NCBI GenBank assembly: GCA_934725835.1
Contig: CAKVCR010000138.1
Coordinates: forward strand, 1-7,749
From: an uncultured Odoribacter sp.
Lineage (GTDB): Bacteria; Bacteroidota; Bacteroidia; Bacteroidales; Marinifilaceae
DNA: 7,749 nt
Direction of reading: 5' to 3'
Below the pieces are notes generated by a model, which saw only the letters and a list, made by a program, of their open reading frames with translations, did no database searches and was not told the DNA's origin. This document shows, in pieces, positions 1-6,394 of the stretch (position 1 is the stretch's first letter; each line of letters starts with the position of its first letter). Both the position numbers and the translations under genes were made by a program.

Positions 1-165
1 CTGTCAAGCTGCCGTTTCTGCGATGAGATAACCGTTATGGATAACGGACGAATCGCCGAGCGTGGCTCACACGATGAACTGCTTGGCAATGGCGGCGTTT
101 ACAAGGAATTGTGGACTGCTCAGGCGGAGTATTATAAGGATACTGCCGGGGAGCTGTTTGCGTAA
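1..165 (+). CDS. ABC transporter ATP-binding protein, C-terminal end (5' partial)
   Basis: The frame is open from base 1 to a TAA at 163-165 and gives 54 residues. It opens with LSSCRFCDEITVMDNGRIAE, followed by a RGSHDELL motif. This is the stretch just after the H-loop histidine of ABC ATPases (usual form HRLS...aD.I.VmdnG.i.E.GsHdeLl). The ending YKELWTAQAEYYKD fits the tail of exporter-type fusions of a membrane domain and an ATPase (MsbA/LmrA-like multidrug or lipid exporters). The H-loop His, Walker motifs and membrane domain lie to the left of the window. It would power export across the cytoplasmic membrane; the substrate cannot be told from this piece. It is GC-richer than the rest of the window and the only gene on the plus strand, so it is probably the core-genome flank of the island. 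The family is clear; full-length architecture is inferred. Confidence 0.9.
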   Translation: MSSCRFCDEITVMDNGRIAERGSHDELLGNGGVYKELWTAQAEYYKDTAGELFA

Positions 166-201
166 TTTAAGTTTCCTCAGTAATTTTGGGGGTTAATCAC
201 C

Positions 202-232
202 AAAAGCTCTGCGAAAATACTGCAGAGCTTTT
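202..232 (+). terminator. Rho-independent terminator of the ABC transporter gene
   Basis: A perfect 11-bp inverted repeat (arms 202-212 and 222-232, aaaagctctgc / gcagagctttt) with a 9-nt loop lies 36 bp after the ABC gene stop. The 3' arm runs into TTTT and AT-rich DNA. It would end plus-strand transcription. The 5' arm starts with AAAA, so it could also work weakly on the minus strand and end messages arriving from the 69-codon ORF side. Confidence 0.85.
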
Positions 233-244
233 ATCATTTAATAG

Positions 245-454
245 TTAATCTTTTTCAATAATTTGTTTTATGTTCAATTGCCAATTCATGTGTGTGGCAT
301 TATAAGATAATACTACCGCTTTAAATAAATTATCATTTTCAAAACATGATAGCCCCAAACACCAGCCTTGGTAACTTTTTTCTGCAATCAAGTCTGGTGT
401 ATCATATTTTATCAATCGATTTGTTGTGGGTTCTCTAACAAAAACCAACGACAC
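245..454 (-). CDS. Small hypothetical protein (69 codons), possibly a gene remnant
   Basis: I do not recognise this protein. The first available start is GTG at 454-452, giving MSLVFVREPTTNRLIKYDTP and ending ...NIKQIIEKD. The open frame extends only six codons further upstream (P L Q N R then this GTG) before a TAA. No Shine-Dalgarno precedes the GTG, which weakens the case for a real start. Composition is protein-like (mixed hydrophobic strands, two Trp, two Cys), with no signal peptide or membrane segment. It stands alone between the ABC terminator and the end of the defence block, 239 bp from gene 4, in the same orientation. A candidate promoter lies at 483-508. It may be a small orphan gene or the 3' end of a gene cut when the island formed. 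Confidence 0.4.
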   Translation of the reverse strand: MSLVFVREPTTNRLIKYDTPDLIAEKSYQGWCLGLSCFENDNLFKAVVLSYNATHMNWQLNIKQIIEKD

Positions 455-482
455 GCGGTTTTGGAGTGGTTATTTTATCCAA

Positions 483-508
483 TTTATACAAATGTCTACT
501 CTTGTCAA
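483..508 (-). promoter_or_regulatory. Candidate sigma-A promoter upstream of the 69-codon ORF
   Basis: On the minus strand a perfect TTGACA (503-508) is followed after 14 bp by TATAAA (483-488). Both hexamers are good but the spacing is shorter than the usual 16-18 bp, so this is tentative. It points at the ORF starting at 454. The rest of the 455-693 gap holds no convincing gene. It contains a short hairpin (GTGCAC repeated at 584-589 and 596-601), the small palindrome TCACGTGA (622-629) and GTTATATAAC (672-681). None has a T run that would make an obvious terminator for gene 4. Confidence 0.3.
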
Positions 509-693
509 ACGACGTAAAATCGTGCTTTTTGCGAAAGTCATTAATTTATCTTAAGTAATTTTTAGCGCGTTTTTACCTATTAAGTGCACTAAAAGGTGCA
601 CCACATTTAACTGGCATTATCTCACGTGATTTAACTATACAATTAGTTTATTGGTATTGTTCTTTCTCTTCGTTATATAACATTTGTGCTAGT

Positions 694-1887
694 TTAGCGT
701 AGTAATCCAAATAAATCTTTAGATACTCCAGTTACACTAGTAATAAAATGCAACATTGTTTTTAGTGCCATCTCTACATCTGTCGGTTTTAAACAATGCT
801 CATCAAAAAAATCGTTTGGTTTAGTTTTGTTTTTAAGATCAAATTCCATTAAATAATAATCCAAAAAACGTAACCCCTCTGTCCAACTTGACGGATTGTG
901 AGTAATTCTATTAATTAAGTCGCAATATGCTTTATAATATGGGGGAGGAAGCGTTGGATCAATTCTATTTAATGTTGAATCATTAAAATCTGGAATATAT
1001 TGTTTAATTGCTTCTGATGCTATTTTATAGCTTATATTAACAATCTCCTGCTTTTTGGCTACCGGTATCGTACCTGAAACTATCCCCTCGGTAATAGCAG
1101 ATAATTTATCGGCATCAGAAAAATAATACAAATCTCCACAAAGCTCCAAAGTTGCTAAATAAAACAAAGAAATCAAAGTATATATAGCCCATCTAATTGC
1201 AGTAATTTGTTCTTGATCTAACGGAAGCAAAACTACTGTTGACATTTGTTTTATCCCAGTTATACACTTTTTTATTTTTGAATAATTATCTAACGACCAG
1301 TAAGAACTAGTTATGAAATTTGATATATTTTTATACCGCTGTGTATCAGGAATCGAGATTTTTGAAAAATCATGTAGCATTTTTGATTGAGTGTAAATAT
1401 CATAGCTTCCGCTCCAATCATTCCTATTAATACCATAGTTCTGTTCCATCTGCTCCAAGCATTTTAAATCAAAAATCTTGATACCCAAAGAACGTGCATA
1501 TTCATTAATATTTTTACGAATACCTTGTTTAATGAAAACAACCTCATCAGCAGCTATTTGAGACTTTATTCCGTTTATCCATCCAATATGTTGAAGTATA
1601 TTAGTACCACCTGATTTACAATCAACCCATTTTATTATGTGTGCAAAATCCGGCAAAAAACTATATCCATAAACATCCAAATCTGTAATAACATCACTTG
1701 GTAGATACGTTGAAGTCTTAAAAACTATATTTGTCTGAGAATAGTATCCCATATAAAATAGCAATCTCTTAATCCTATATTCAAGCTCTGTTCCTTTTGA
1801 TATGCTGTTTATACCCTTGGATGAATTTTCATTAGCGTTTAAACCACACGCTTGCTGATTTTCAGTATTAATATCCTCTTTTCTCAT
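694..1887 (-). CDS. PD-(D/E)XK nuclease-like protein, last gene of the defence operon
   Basis: A 397-residue protein whose N-terminal part looks like a restriction-endonuclease fold. After a polar tail, helix 1 carries KGTELEYRIKRLLFYMGY (E34, E36). Then ITDLDVYG gives D69/D71, and WVDCKSGG gives the D89-x-K91 half of the PD-(D/E)XK site, followed by a helix and the strand EVVFIKQG, the layout of Mrr/archaeal-Holliday-resolvase-type nucleases. Residues about 150-397 are mainly helical and unrecognised, with a very hydrophobic helix at about 229-250 that could be buried or membrane-facing. I chose ATG 1887-1885 over the TTG at 1902 because GAGGGAG lies 6 nt before it; this Shine-Dalgarno overlaps the stop of the preceding gene, which implies translational coupling. 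The likely role is cleavage of foreign DNA or a regulatory nuclease partner of the Hachiman-like pair upstream. The fold is well supported; the target is unknown. Confidence 0.65.
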   Translation of the reverse strand: MRKEDINTENQQACGLNANENSSKGINSISKGTELEYRIKRLLFYMGYYSQTNIVFKTSTYLPSDVITDLDVYGYSFLPDFAHIIKWVDCKSGGTNILQHIGWINGIKSQIAADEVVFIKQGIRKNINEYARSLGIKIFDLKCLEQMEQNYGINRNDWSGSYDIYTQSKMLHDFSKISIPDTQRYKNISNFITSSYWSLDNYSKIKKCITGIKQMSTVVLLPLDQEQITAIRWAIYTLISLFYLATLELCGDLYYFSDADKLSAITEGIVSGTIPVAKKQEIVNISYKIASEAIKQYIPDFNDSTLNRIDPTLPPPYYKAYCDLINRITHNPSSWTEGLRFLDYYLMEFDLKNKTKPNDFFDEHCLKPTDVEMALKTMLHFITSVTGVSKDLFGLLR

Positions 1888-1898
1888 AGTATTCTCCC

Positions 1899-2756
1899 TC
1901 AAATAGTTTCGTCACGCAATGCCATATTTAGTAATTCTTGCGCTTCATTTACTCCCGTAGGCGTATCTGCTAATCTAACACGAATCTCTTCAGCATTCAT
2001 ATAGTTTCCTGTGTCACCAAAACAATCTGCAGTTATTTGATCATTACTATCATTATAAACATAATCTGCATTTTCTATAATCTCCAATGCTTTTTGAGCA
2101 ACATCTTTTTTAATTAGTTTCAAACATGGTCCACTACGAGTATACGGACCGTAACATCCCCATCTAGTTTTACTATCCTCTACAACTGTTACAATTCCCT
2201 TTTTTTCAAGAAGAATATAATCTGTTAAATTTGCACTATGTGGTCCTACTGTATCGTTATTTAATAATGCACGTAAAAATTTTGAAGGATGTTGGATAGT
2301 AGAGTATTCCGTGTATTTCTCACCAAAACGTATAGAAGCCAATAAAACTTTAACATCATCCATAATATCATCATTTTGCGTAAATGGTTGCAATATATTA
2401 GAGCAAAAAACAAAATCTTTTTCCAGACCTCTATTTGATACAATTCTAACAGGATTAAGCATGCCAATCTTTATTGCTAATTGGTATAACTGTTGTTGCA
2501 TATGCCTCATATCTTCAGTTGGTATTCCTTGATATGTTTGCACATCTTCTATCATTTGCTTTATGCTCTGCTTTTCATTTATAGAAATCCGCCCTAATGC
2601 ATAAGCTATTTTCTCATGATTAATTCCCCAAATATATTCATTACTCACTATGGGATCTGCTTTATTTAATTTATCTAGTTTTTGAATTAATTTAAATTGT
2701 TCTTGTAACGATACTGCAGCTTCAATCTCATCATCTTTATATCCAGATTTATTCAA
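1899..2756 (-). CDS. Unrecognised defence-operon protein, downstream part (after in-frame TAG)
   Basis: This is the 285-codon continuation, in the same reading frame, of the protein at 2769-3209. Only a TAG (2769-2771) and four codons (IYDV) separate them. The first start codon available, TTG at 2756-2754, has no Shine-Dalgarno, so independent translation looks poor and the original gene was most likely one 436-residue protein. The text is helix-rich (EIEAAVSLQEQFKLIQKLDK, then a segment with NEYIWGINHEKIAYAL), with a more strand-like C-terminal part containing WGCYGPYTRSGPC and LLEKKGIVTVVEDSK. I see no nucleotide-binding, nuclease or membrane motif and do not recognise the family. It ends in TGA 11 bp before the ATG of the nuclease-like gene, so the two are a tight pair. 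The coding sense is convincing; the function is unknown. Confidence 0.6.
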   Translation of the reverse strand: MNKSGYKDDEIEAAVSLQEQFKLIQKLDKLNKADPIVSNEYIWGINHEKIAYALGRISINEKQSIKQMIEDVQTYQGIPTEDMRHMQQQLYQLAIKIGMLNPVRIVSNRGLEKDFVFCSNILQPFTQNDDIMDDVKVLLASIRFGEKYTEYSTIQHPSKFLRALLNNDTVGPHSANLTDYILLEKKGIVTVVEDSKTRWGCYGPYTRSGPCLKLIKKDVAQKALEIIENADYVYNDSNDQITADCFGDTGNYMNAEEIRVRLADTPTGVNEAQELLNMALRDETI

Positions 2757-2768
2757 TACATCATATAT

Positions 2769-3209
2769 CTAACTCATTAAATAAGGTACCCTTTTCGTAT
2801 AATCAAGCGTTTCGATAGCGGCATATTCAATATTTGAAGGACTAAGACTTTCAAAGACTTCTCCTGTAAGTGAAATAACCTCCTCGTTAGTAAATACATA
2901 TTCTGCAATTCCTGTAATATCACCAGTTGAATCTCTTAAAAGCTCAATTTTTCCTTCTGTAACTTTTTCAATTTGCGGCAAAATAATTTTATGCAATTCC
3001 TTTGGTTTAATGCCCACAGTATTACCAATCTTTTCAATTTTTCTAATACTGGTTATGTTACTATTTCCACGAATAGCACCTATAAATCTCCCTGCCTTTC
3101 CAGCTAAATCGATATTATCATATTCATCAAGTCCAACACTATCCGTTGTAAAACCTTTTAAATGTTTCTGTGCCGCTATTGACCAATATCCTTCAACTTT
3201 TTTATCCAT
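2769..3209 (-). CDS. Unrecognised defence-operon protein, N-terminal part, stopped by TAG
   Basis: ATG 3209-3207 is preceded by GAAGGA at a 7-nt spacing, so this is the true start of gene 3, which lies 59 bp after hamB. The reading frame gives 146 residues to a TAG at 2769-2771 and then continues open for 289 more codons (see 1899-2756). Residues about 52-105 (SIRKIEKIGNTVGIKPKELH..., then IELLRDSTGDITGIAEYVF) read like helices followed by a two-stranded wing, so a winged-helix DNA- or protein-binding domain is possible. That is a guess from pattern only. Residues 107-146 look helical and end in TKRVPYLMS, with no sign of a natural domain end at the stop. Position between hamB and a nuclease gene suggests an adaptor or regulator of the system. 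The TAG may be a recent nonsense mutation, an error or a readthrough site. Confidence 0.65.
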   Translation of the reverse strand: MDKKVEGYWSIAAQKHLKGFTTDSVGLDEYDNIDLAGKAGRFIGAIRGNSNITSIRKIEKIGNTVGIKPKELHKIILPQIEKVTEGKIELLRDSTGDITGIAEYVFTNEEVISLTGEVFESLSPSNIEYAAIETLDYTKRVPYLMS

Positions 3210-3268
3210 ATTAAATCCTTCTTTAAATTAATTTTTAAACAGCCATAAAATAATCACTTCACTAAAAC

Positions 3269-5665
3269 TTAATATTGTTTTTCAAATGATTTAATAGCAT
3301 TTCTAAACAGCGAAAGTTCAAATGAGTCAAGAATGCTTAATACTTTTTTAGAGTTATTTTCTTTTCTCAAATAAGCAATTGCTTCTTTAGTCGATAAACT
3401 GGAGAGTTGAGAAAAATTACGTTCAATTGCCTTAATTGTATCTATAGGAAACCCAAACTCGACAAGTGACAGTCCAAACTCAGTCGTCACCCCCAATTCA
3501 TAGAATCTGATTATTGCAGACAAATTAAAATCAGACGTATCATAACCCTTTTTACTAGCGGCGCATGCATACAAAGCTTCAAATAGGCACAGCAATTTAG
3601 GAATTTCATATTCAACAATATTACGTATTTGATCAAAGGCGTTAATATACGCTCTATCAATAGTAACGAGAGGATCATTTCCTTTTTTCTCTTCGGTTTC
3701 TATATGTTTTTCAATATGATATTTTAATACACCACGAGTATTCTCTATGCTATATTTATTAACAACTGCACAGTATATTTTCACCTTGTTTCCGCTGATT
3801 ATTTCTGCAGCCTCTGCTGTTTCCAGAATTTTATTCATCATTTTATTTTCAAGAAATAGCTTAATGTTACCGGTATGCCCTATCAATTTAACAAACTTAC
3901 TAAAAACATTATCTGACAACAAATGTTTTAAATATCTCTCCTGAACATCTCTTGCATACAAGCGATTTTTTTCATAAACATTATCCGGCAGCAGCTCACG
4001 GTCAAATTGTTTATCGCACTTATTTTTGAAAACCTTATTAGAATCAAATAAATCATTGATATCAGCGTTATCCAAATCTACATTTAATATTGGTTTTGAA
4101 TCAAATGTTGGAAAATTTAATTGAATTTGATTTTCATTTTCGATTTCTTTTTGTTTTTTATCAGTATAGAAAACTCGACCTATGTAATTGTGATAATATC
4201 TCCCTGCACGGCCCTTTATATTTTTTATTGCAAAAGCAGACATAGTACGCTTGCCAATACTGTTATTTATAATAACAACATTCTGAGCATTTGTATTCAC
4301 ACCTTCTATAATTGTAGATGTACAAAAAAGGGTATTATACTTAGAATCATTAAACATCTTTAAAATTTCATTCTGTACATATTTAGGAAATTTGCCATGA
4401 TGAATTCCATATCCATTTTCAAGTGCATATACCAAACTCCAATATTGTGCACTATTTCCACAATTTCCAACTTTAAATCCGTATCTATGCCTTAGATGCT
4501 CTATAAAATCCGGATTGATATCAGAATTATTTTTTTGGGGCAAATATTCAATTAATTTTCGAACATAGCTCATAGATAATGAAGGAGTCGAACAATAAAA
4601 TATCGTTTGTCCTAAATCATTACTATCAATATATTGATTAATGCCTAAAATTTTTTCTGTAGTACTTAAGTTTCCTGTGTTAAATATTTCAATTGATTTT
4701 CTACCTAAAACAGGGTGATTTTGTATAGTACTTTTTTTCCAAGCATCAATTTCAATTCGCATTGTTGGTTCAAAATCAATCTGTTTAATAGTAATTTTAT
4801 TTTCATCAACAAATCTCTTTAAACCTAATTTTAAATTATGCAAACTCAGGTATGGCCCTGCAAGATAAAAATCCTCAACTTTTTTTGCCAATAAATATAG
4901 CGCTATTCTAAATGCCTTTGATCTATTGCTTGTATCTTCTTTATATTTATAATTATTACCGTCAGATTCACAATCTTCGTCTGTGTTAAAATCCTCATCA
5001 ATTTTATATACTTCGTCGAAAAAGAAAAAGTCAATCTTCAAGGCAGAATTATCCGATAATAATTTTAATACTCTTTCCGGCGTAAGAATAAAAATATGTT
5101 TTTCCCTTGGATCAATTCCTGAATAAACATTATTGATAATTTTATATGCAACGCCAAGAGAACTAATTAGGTTGTTCATACTCTCCGTATTCTCATTCAG
5201 AAGAGCAATAGTAGGAAAAATCAGAAGAATATTATTATAACGATTCTGATTTAAGAAAATAATTTCGCGTAAAATAAACGTTTTACCAAAAGATGTAGGT
5301 GCGCTTACCAATAATCGCTTGCTTGACAAATTTTGATAGCATTCAATTATATCTTTTTGGCGCTTATCCAGTATATTGTTGAAAAAAACCTTTGAAGTAT
5401 AGAAATTTTGAATTGCTATATGTTTTATATTGGAGAGATTATCTAATGTTTTTTCATCACTACCTATAGGATTATTTCCTTTAATATATCCAAATACTCT
5501 AAGCTTTTCTGCCGCCTCAAACACAACTTTATTAATTAGTTCTTTATCTTCTAATGTATTATTGTCCGACAAATAACAAATTAAATCCCTCATTCTGTTT
5601 TCTGTTTTCAAGTTGCCATCAAAATCATTTATAAGATCAACCAATTCATATACATATTCAAGCAT
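3269..5665 (-). CDS. hamB: HamB-like SF2 (Ski2-type) DNA helicase of a Hachiman defence system
   Basis: A 798-residue superfamily 2 helicase. Visible motifs in order: Q-like KRQKDII (101-107); Walker A SAPTSFGKT (121-129, K128); Ia IFPTIALL (149-156); Ib LTPERVL (194-200); Walker B FFFFDEVY (D217, E218); III LAGPY (268-272); IV QTIFYCSTPS (353-362); GIHHGKFPK (420-428); V FCTSTIIEGVNTNAQNVVI (447-465); VI NIKGRAGR (482-489, arginine finger). Length and motifs fit HamB, the helicase that in Hachiman senses abnormal or invading DNA by ATP-driven translocation and releases the HamA nuclease. An acidic low-complexity insert (about 223-245, rich in D and E) follows Walker B. The ATG shares its A with the hamA stop (TAATG). 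A very strong Shine-Dalgarno, AAGGAGGTG at 5671-5679, sits inside the end of hamA 5 nt before the ATG, so hamB can be translated well even if hamA is broken. AbpB is an equivalent name. Confidence 0.8.
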   Translation of the reverse strand: MLEYVYELVDLINDFDGNLKTENRMRDLICYLSDNNTLEDKELINKVVFEAAEKLRVFGYIKGNNPIGSDEKTLDNLSNIKHIAIQNFYTSKVFFNNILDKRQKDIIECYQNLSSKRLLVSAPTSFGKTFILREIIFLNQNRYNNILLIFPTIALLNENTESMNNLISSLGVAYKIINNVYSGIDPREKHIFILTPERVLKLLSDNSALKIDFFFFDEVYKIDEDFNTDEDCESDGNNYKYKEDTSNRSKAFRIALYLLAKKVEDFYLAGPYLSLHNLKLGLKRFVDENKITIKQIDFEPTMRIEIDAWKKSTIQNHPVLGRKSIEIFNTGNLSTTEKILGINQYIDSNDLGQTIFYCSTPSLSMSYVRKLIEYLPQKNNSDINPDFIEHLRHRYGFKVGNCGNSAQYWSLVYALENGYGIHHGKFPKYVQNEILKMFNDSKYNTLFCTSTIIEGVNTNAQNVVIINNSIGKRTMSAFAIKNIKGRAGRYYHNYIGRVFYTDKKQKEIENENQIQLNFPTFDSKPILNVDLDNADINDLFDSNKVFKNKCDKQFDRELLPDNVYEKNRLYARDVQERYLKHLLSDNVFSKFVKLIGHTGNIKLFLENKMMNKILETAEAAEIISGNKVKIYCAVVNKYSIENTRGVLKYHIEKHIETEEKKGNDPLVTIDRAYINAFDQIRNIVEYEIPKLLCLFEALYACAASKKGYDTSDFNLSAIIRFYELGVTTEFGLSLVEFGFPIDTIKAIERNFSQLSSLSTKEAIAYLRKENNSKKVLSILDSFELSLFRNAIKSFEKQY

Positions 5666-6216
5666 TATACCACCTCCTTCTTTAGCTTTACAAGTCTATT
5701 TCTTAAACTTGAAACATCTTTTATAGGAAATATATAGAACCTGATTTCATATGGTAAGCCCATATCAACTTTGAAATGTTCTTTGTCATAATACTTTTGC
5801 ATTTTATTCACAGCATCACTAATTTCTCTATTGATATCATCCGATTTATATATATCACTTGTATACGCCAATAAGCAAGGAATTCTTATTTTCACATTAT
5901 TTTTTATAAGAAGATTAAGTAACATATCTATTTTTTTAGTCTTAGTCCATTTATTTTTTTGCGCTTCAAAACACACCTTATTTATTTGTTTCAGTAAAGA
6001 TGTTAGTTCTGGGGATTCTGATCTATCTGCAATGTAAAAAGCTGTATCTGCAAAATAATCAAGAGTAAACTTGGTATTCAAGTCCTCTTTTATACCCTTT
6101 TTACAATATTGCTCCGTTCCGGCTTTAGCTTGTCCAAGCCACAGAGTTATTTGTTCATCTTGTAAAGTGAAATATAGCGCATCGTAACCCGTTATTTCAT
6201 ATTTTCGCTTTTCCAC
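5665..6216 (-). CDS. hamA: HamA-like (DUF1837) PD-(D/E)XK nuclease, N-terminally truncated
   Basis: The frame from GTG 6216-6214 gives 183 residues. It opens inside the nuclease core: ITGYDALYF (D12) followed by ITLWLGQAK (Q29, K31), which corresponds to the GFDAV...LWLGEAK signature of DUF1837/HamA. Here the usual Glu is Gln, giving a QxK site as in Mrr-type enzymes. The rest fits the HamA C-terminus: helices, the strand IRIPCLLAYTSDIY, and a final strand RFYIFPIKDVSSLRNRL. In Hachiman, HamA degrades DNA when HamB detects damaged or foreign DNA. HamA proteins are usually roughly 250-300 residues, so about 80-100 N-terminal residues are missing. The GTG has no good Shine-Dalgarno, and the bases upstream in another frame continue the homology (see 6217-6300). 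I read this as a damaged or rearranged hamA. The neighbouring helicase, one base overlapped, supports the assignment. Confidence 0.7.
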   Translation of the reverse strand: MEKRKYEITGYDALYFTLQDEQITLWLGQAKAGTEQYCKKGIKEDLNTKFTLDYFADTAFYIADRSESPELTSLLKQINKVCFEAQKNKWTKTKKIDMLLNLLIKNNVKIRIPCLLAYTSDIYKSDDINREISDAVNKMQKYYDKEHFKVDMGLPYEIRFYIFPIKDVSSLRNRLVKLKKEVV

Positions 6217-6300
6217 CTCACTAAAATATCAAGTGCGAATCAGCAAAAATATCTGATGAACCAGAAGAAATTAATTTCACAAAACATTTTAACACCTCCT
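6217..6300 (-). other. Leader with strong RBS and ATG, plus frameshifted remnant of hamA 5' end
   Basis: A consensus Shine-Dalgarno AGGAGG (6295-6300) stands 7 nt before an ATG at 6287-6285. That frame reads MFCEINFFWFIRYFC and stops at 6240 (TGA), so only a 15-residue peptide can be made. In a second frame, from GTG 6280, the bases read VKLISSGSSDIFADSHLIF and end at TAG 6223-6221. Dropping one T from the TTTT at 6223-6226 would join this directly to SEVEKRKYEITGYDAL, the hamA frame. The remnant reads like the HamA stretch just before the nuclease core. So the control region and RBS seem to have been joined to the middle of hamA, followed or preceded by a one-base insertion. That is inference from frames; no alignment was run. 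Confidence 0.5.
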
Positions 6301-6303
6301 AAA

Positions 6304-6341
6304 AAATGACCTTATGTTATAGTTATAACATAAGGTCATTT
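6304..6341 (-). terminator. Perfect 18-bp inverted repeat with T6 tail (terminator or operator)
   Basis: The arms 6304-6321 and 6324-6341 are perfect reverse complements separated by only GT. Read on the minus strand the hairpin ends in TTTTTT (6301-6306), the form of an intrinsic terminator, and it would end transcription from the kinase gene. With a 2-nt nominal spacer the real loop would open a few A-T pairs. The same DNA contains the -10 element of the candidate promoter at 6322-6350. It therefore could also be an operator for a dimeric repressor, or it may keep kinase-gene readthrough out of the defence genes while letting the local promoter fire. No T run follows it on the plus strand. 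Confidence 0.7.
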
Positions 6342-6350
6342 GATTTACAA
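6322..6350 (-). promoter_or_regulatory. Candidate sigma-A promoter of the hamA/hamB operon
   Basis: On the minus strand, TTGTAA (6345-6350, four of six matches to the -35 consensus) and TATAAC (6322-6327, five of six to the -10) are separated by exactly 17 bp. The start of transcription would fall near 6315, inside the far arm of the inverted repeat, so the terminator hairpin could not form in its own transcript. The resulting leader to the ATG at 6287 is about 28 nt and includes the AGGAGG. The weak -35 with activator-type repeats 8 bp upstream fits an activated promoter. Confidence 0.5.
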
Positions 6351-6358
6351 TACTTTTT

Positions 6359-6391
6359 CGGTAAACGGTAGCTAAAAGACGTTGAACGGTA
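6359..6391 (-). promoter_or_regulatory. Tandem LytTR-type (AgrA/ComE-like) activator binding repeats
   Basis: Two direct repeats on the minus strand, TACCGTTCAACG (6380-6391) and TACCGTTTACCG (6359-6370), match at 10 of 12 positions and start exactly 21 bp apart. Spacing of two helical turns with a core of the form aCnGTT is characteristic of sites for LytTR response regulators such as AgrA and ComE. They begin 3 bp after the stop of the AgrC-like kinase pseudogene and end 8 bp before the candidate -35, the usual place for activation. The cognate regulator gene is not in the window. The repeat is seen directly; the assignment to LytTR is by pattern and context. Confidence 0.6.
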
Positions 6392-6394
6392 TTT

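Noticed and set aside
579..620. 14-residue minus-strand ORF beginning MPVKCGAPF and the GTGCAC hairpin
   Set aside because: There is no convincing Shine-Dalgarno, the product is very short, and the hairpin lacks a T run.
2261..2532. Short ORFs on both strands inside gene 3
   Set aside because: They overlap the long continuous frame of gene 3, lack ribosome-binding sites and have shadow-like composition.
3010..4363. Plus-strand ORFs opposite gene 3 and the helicase (3010, 3747, 4121)
   Set aside because: They lie opposite clear helicase motifs or gene 3 and show no start signals.
6240..6287. 15-residue peptide MFCEINFFWFIRYFC as an AgrD-like signal
   Set aside because: It has an ideal RBS and two Cys, but it lacks the amphipathic leader and acidic tail of AgrD, and its bases overlap a hamA remnant. 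Most likely it is a by-product of the fusion.
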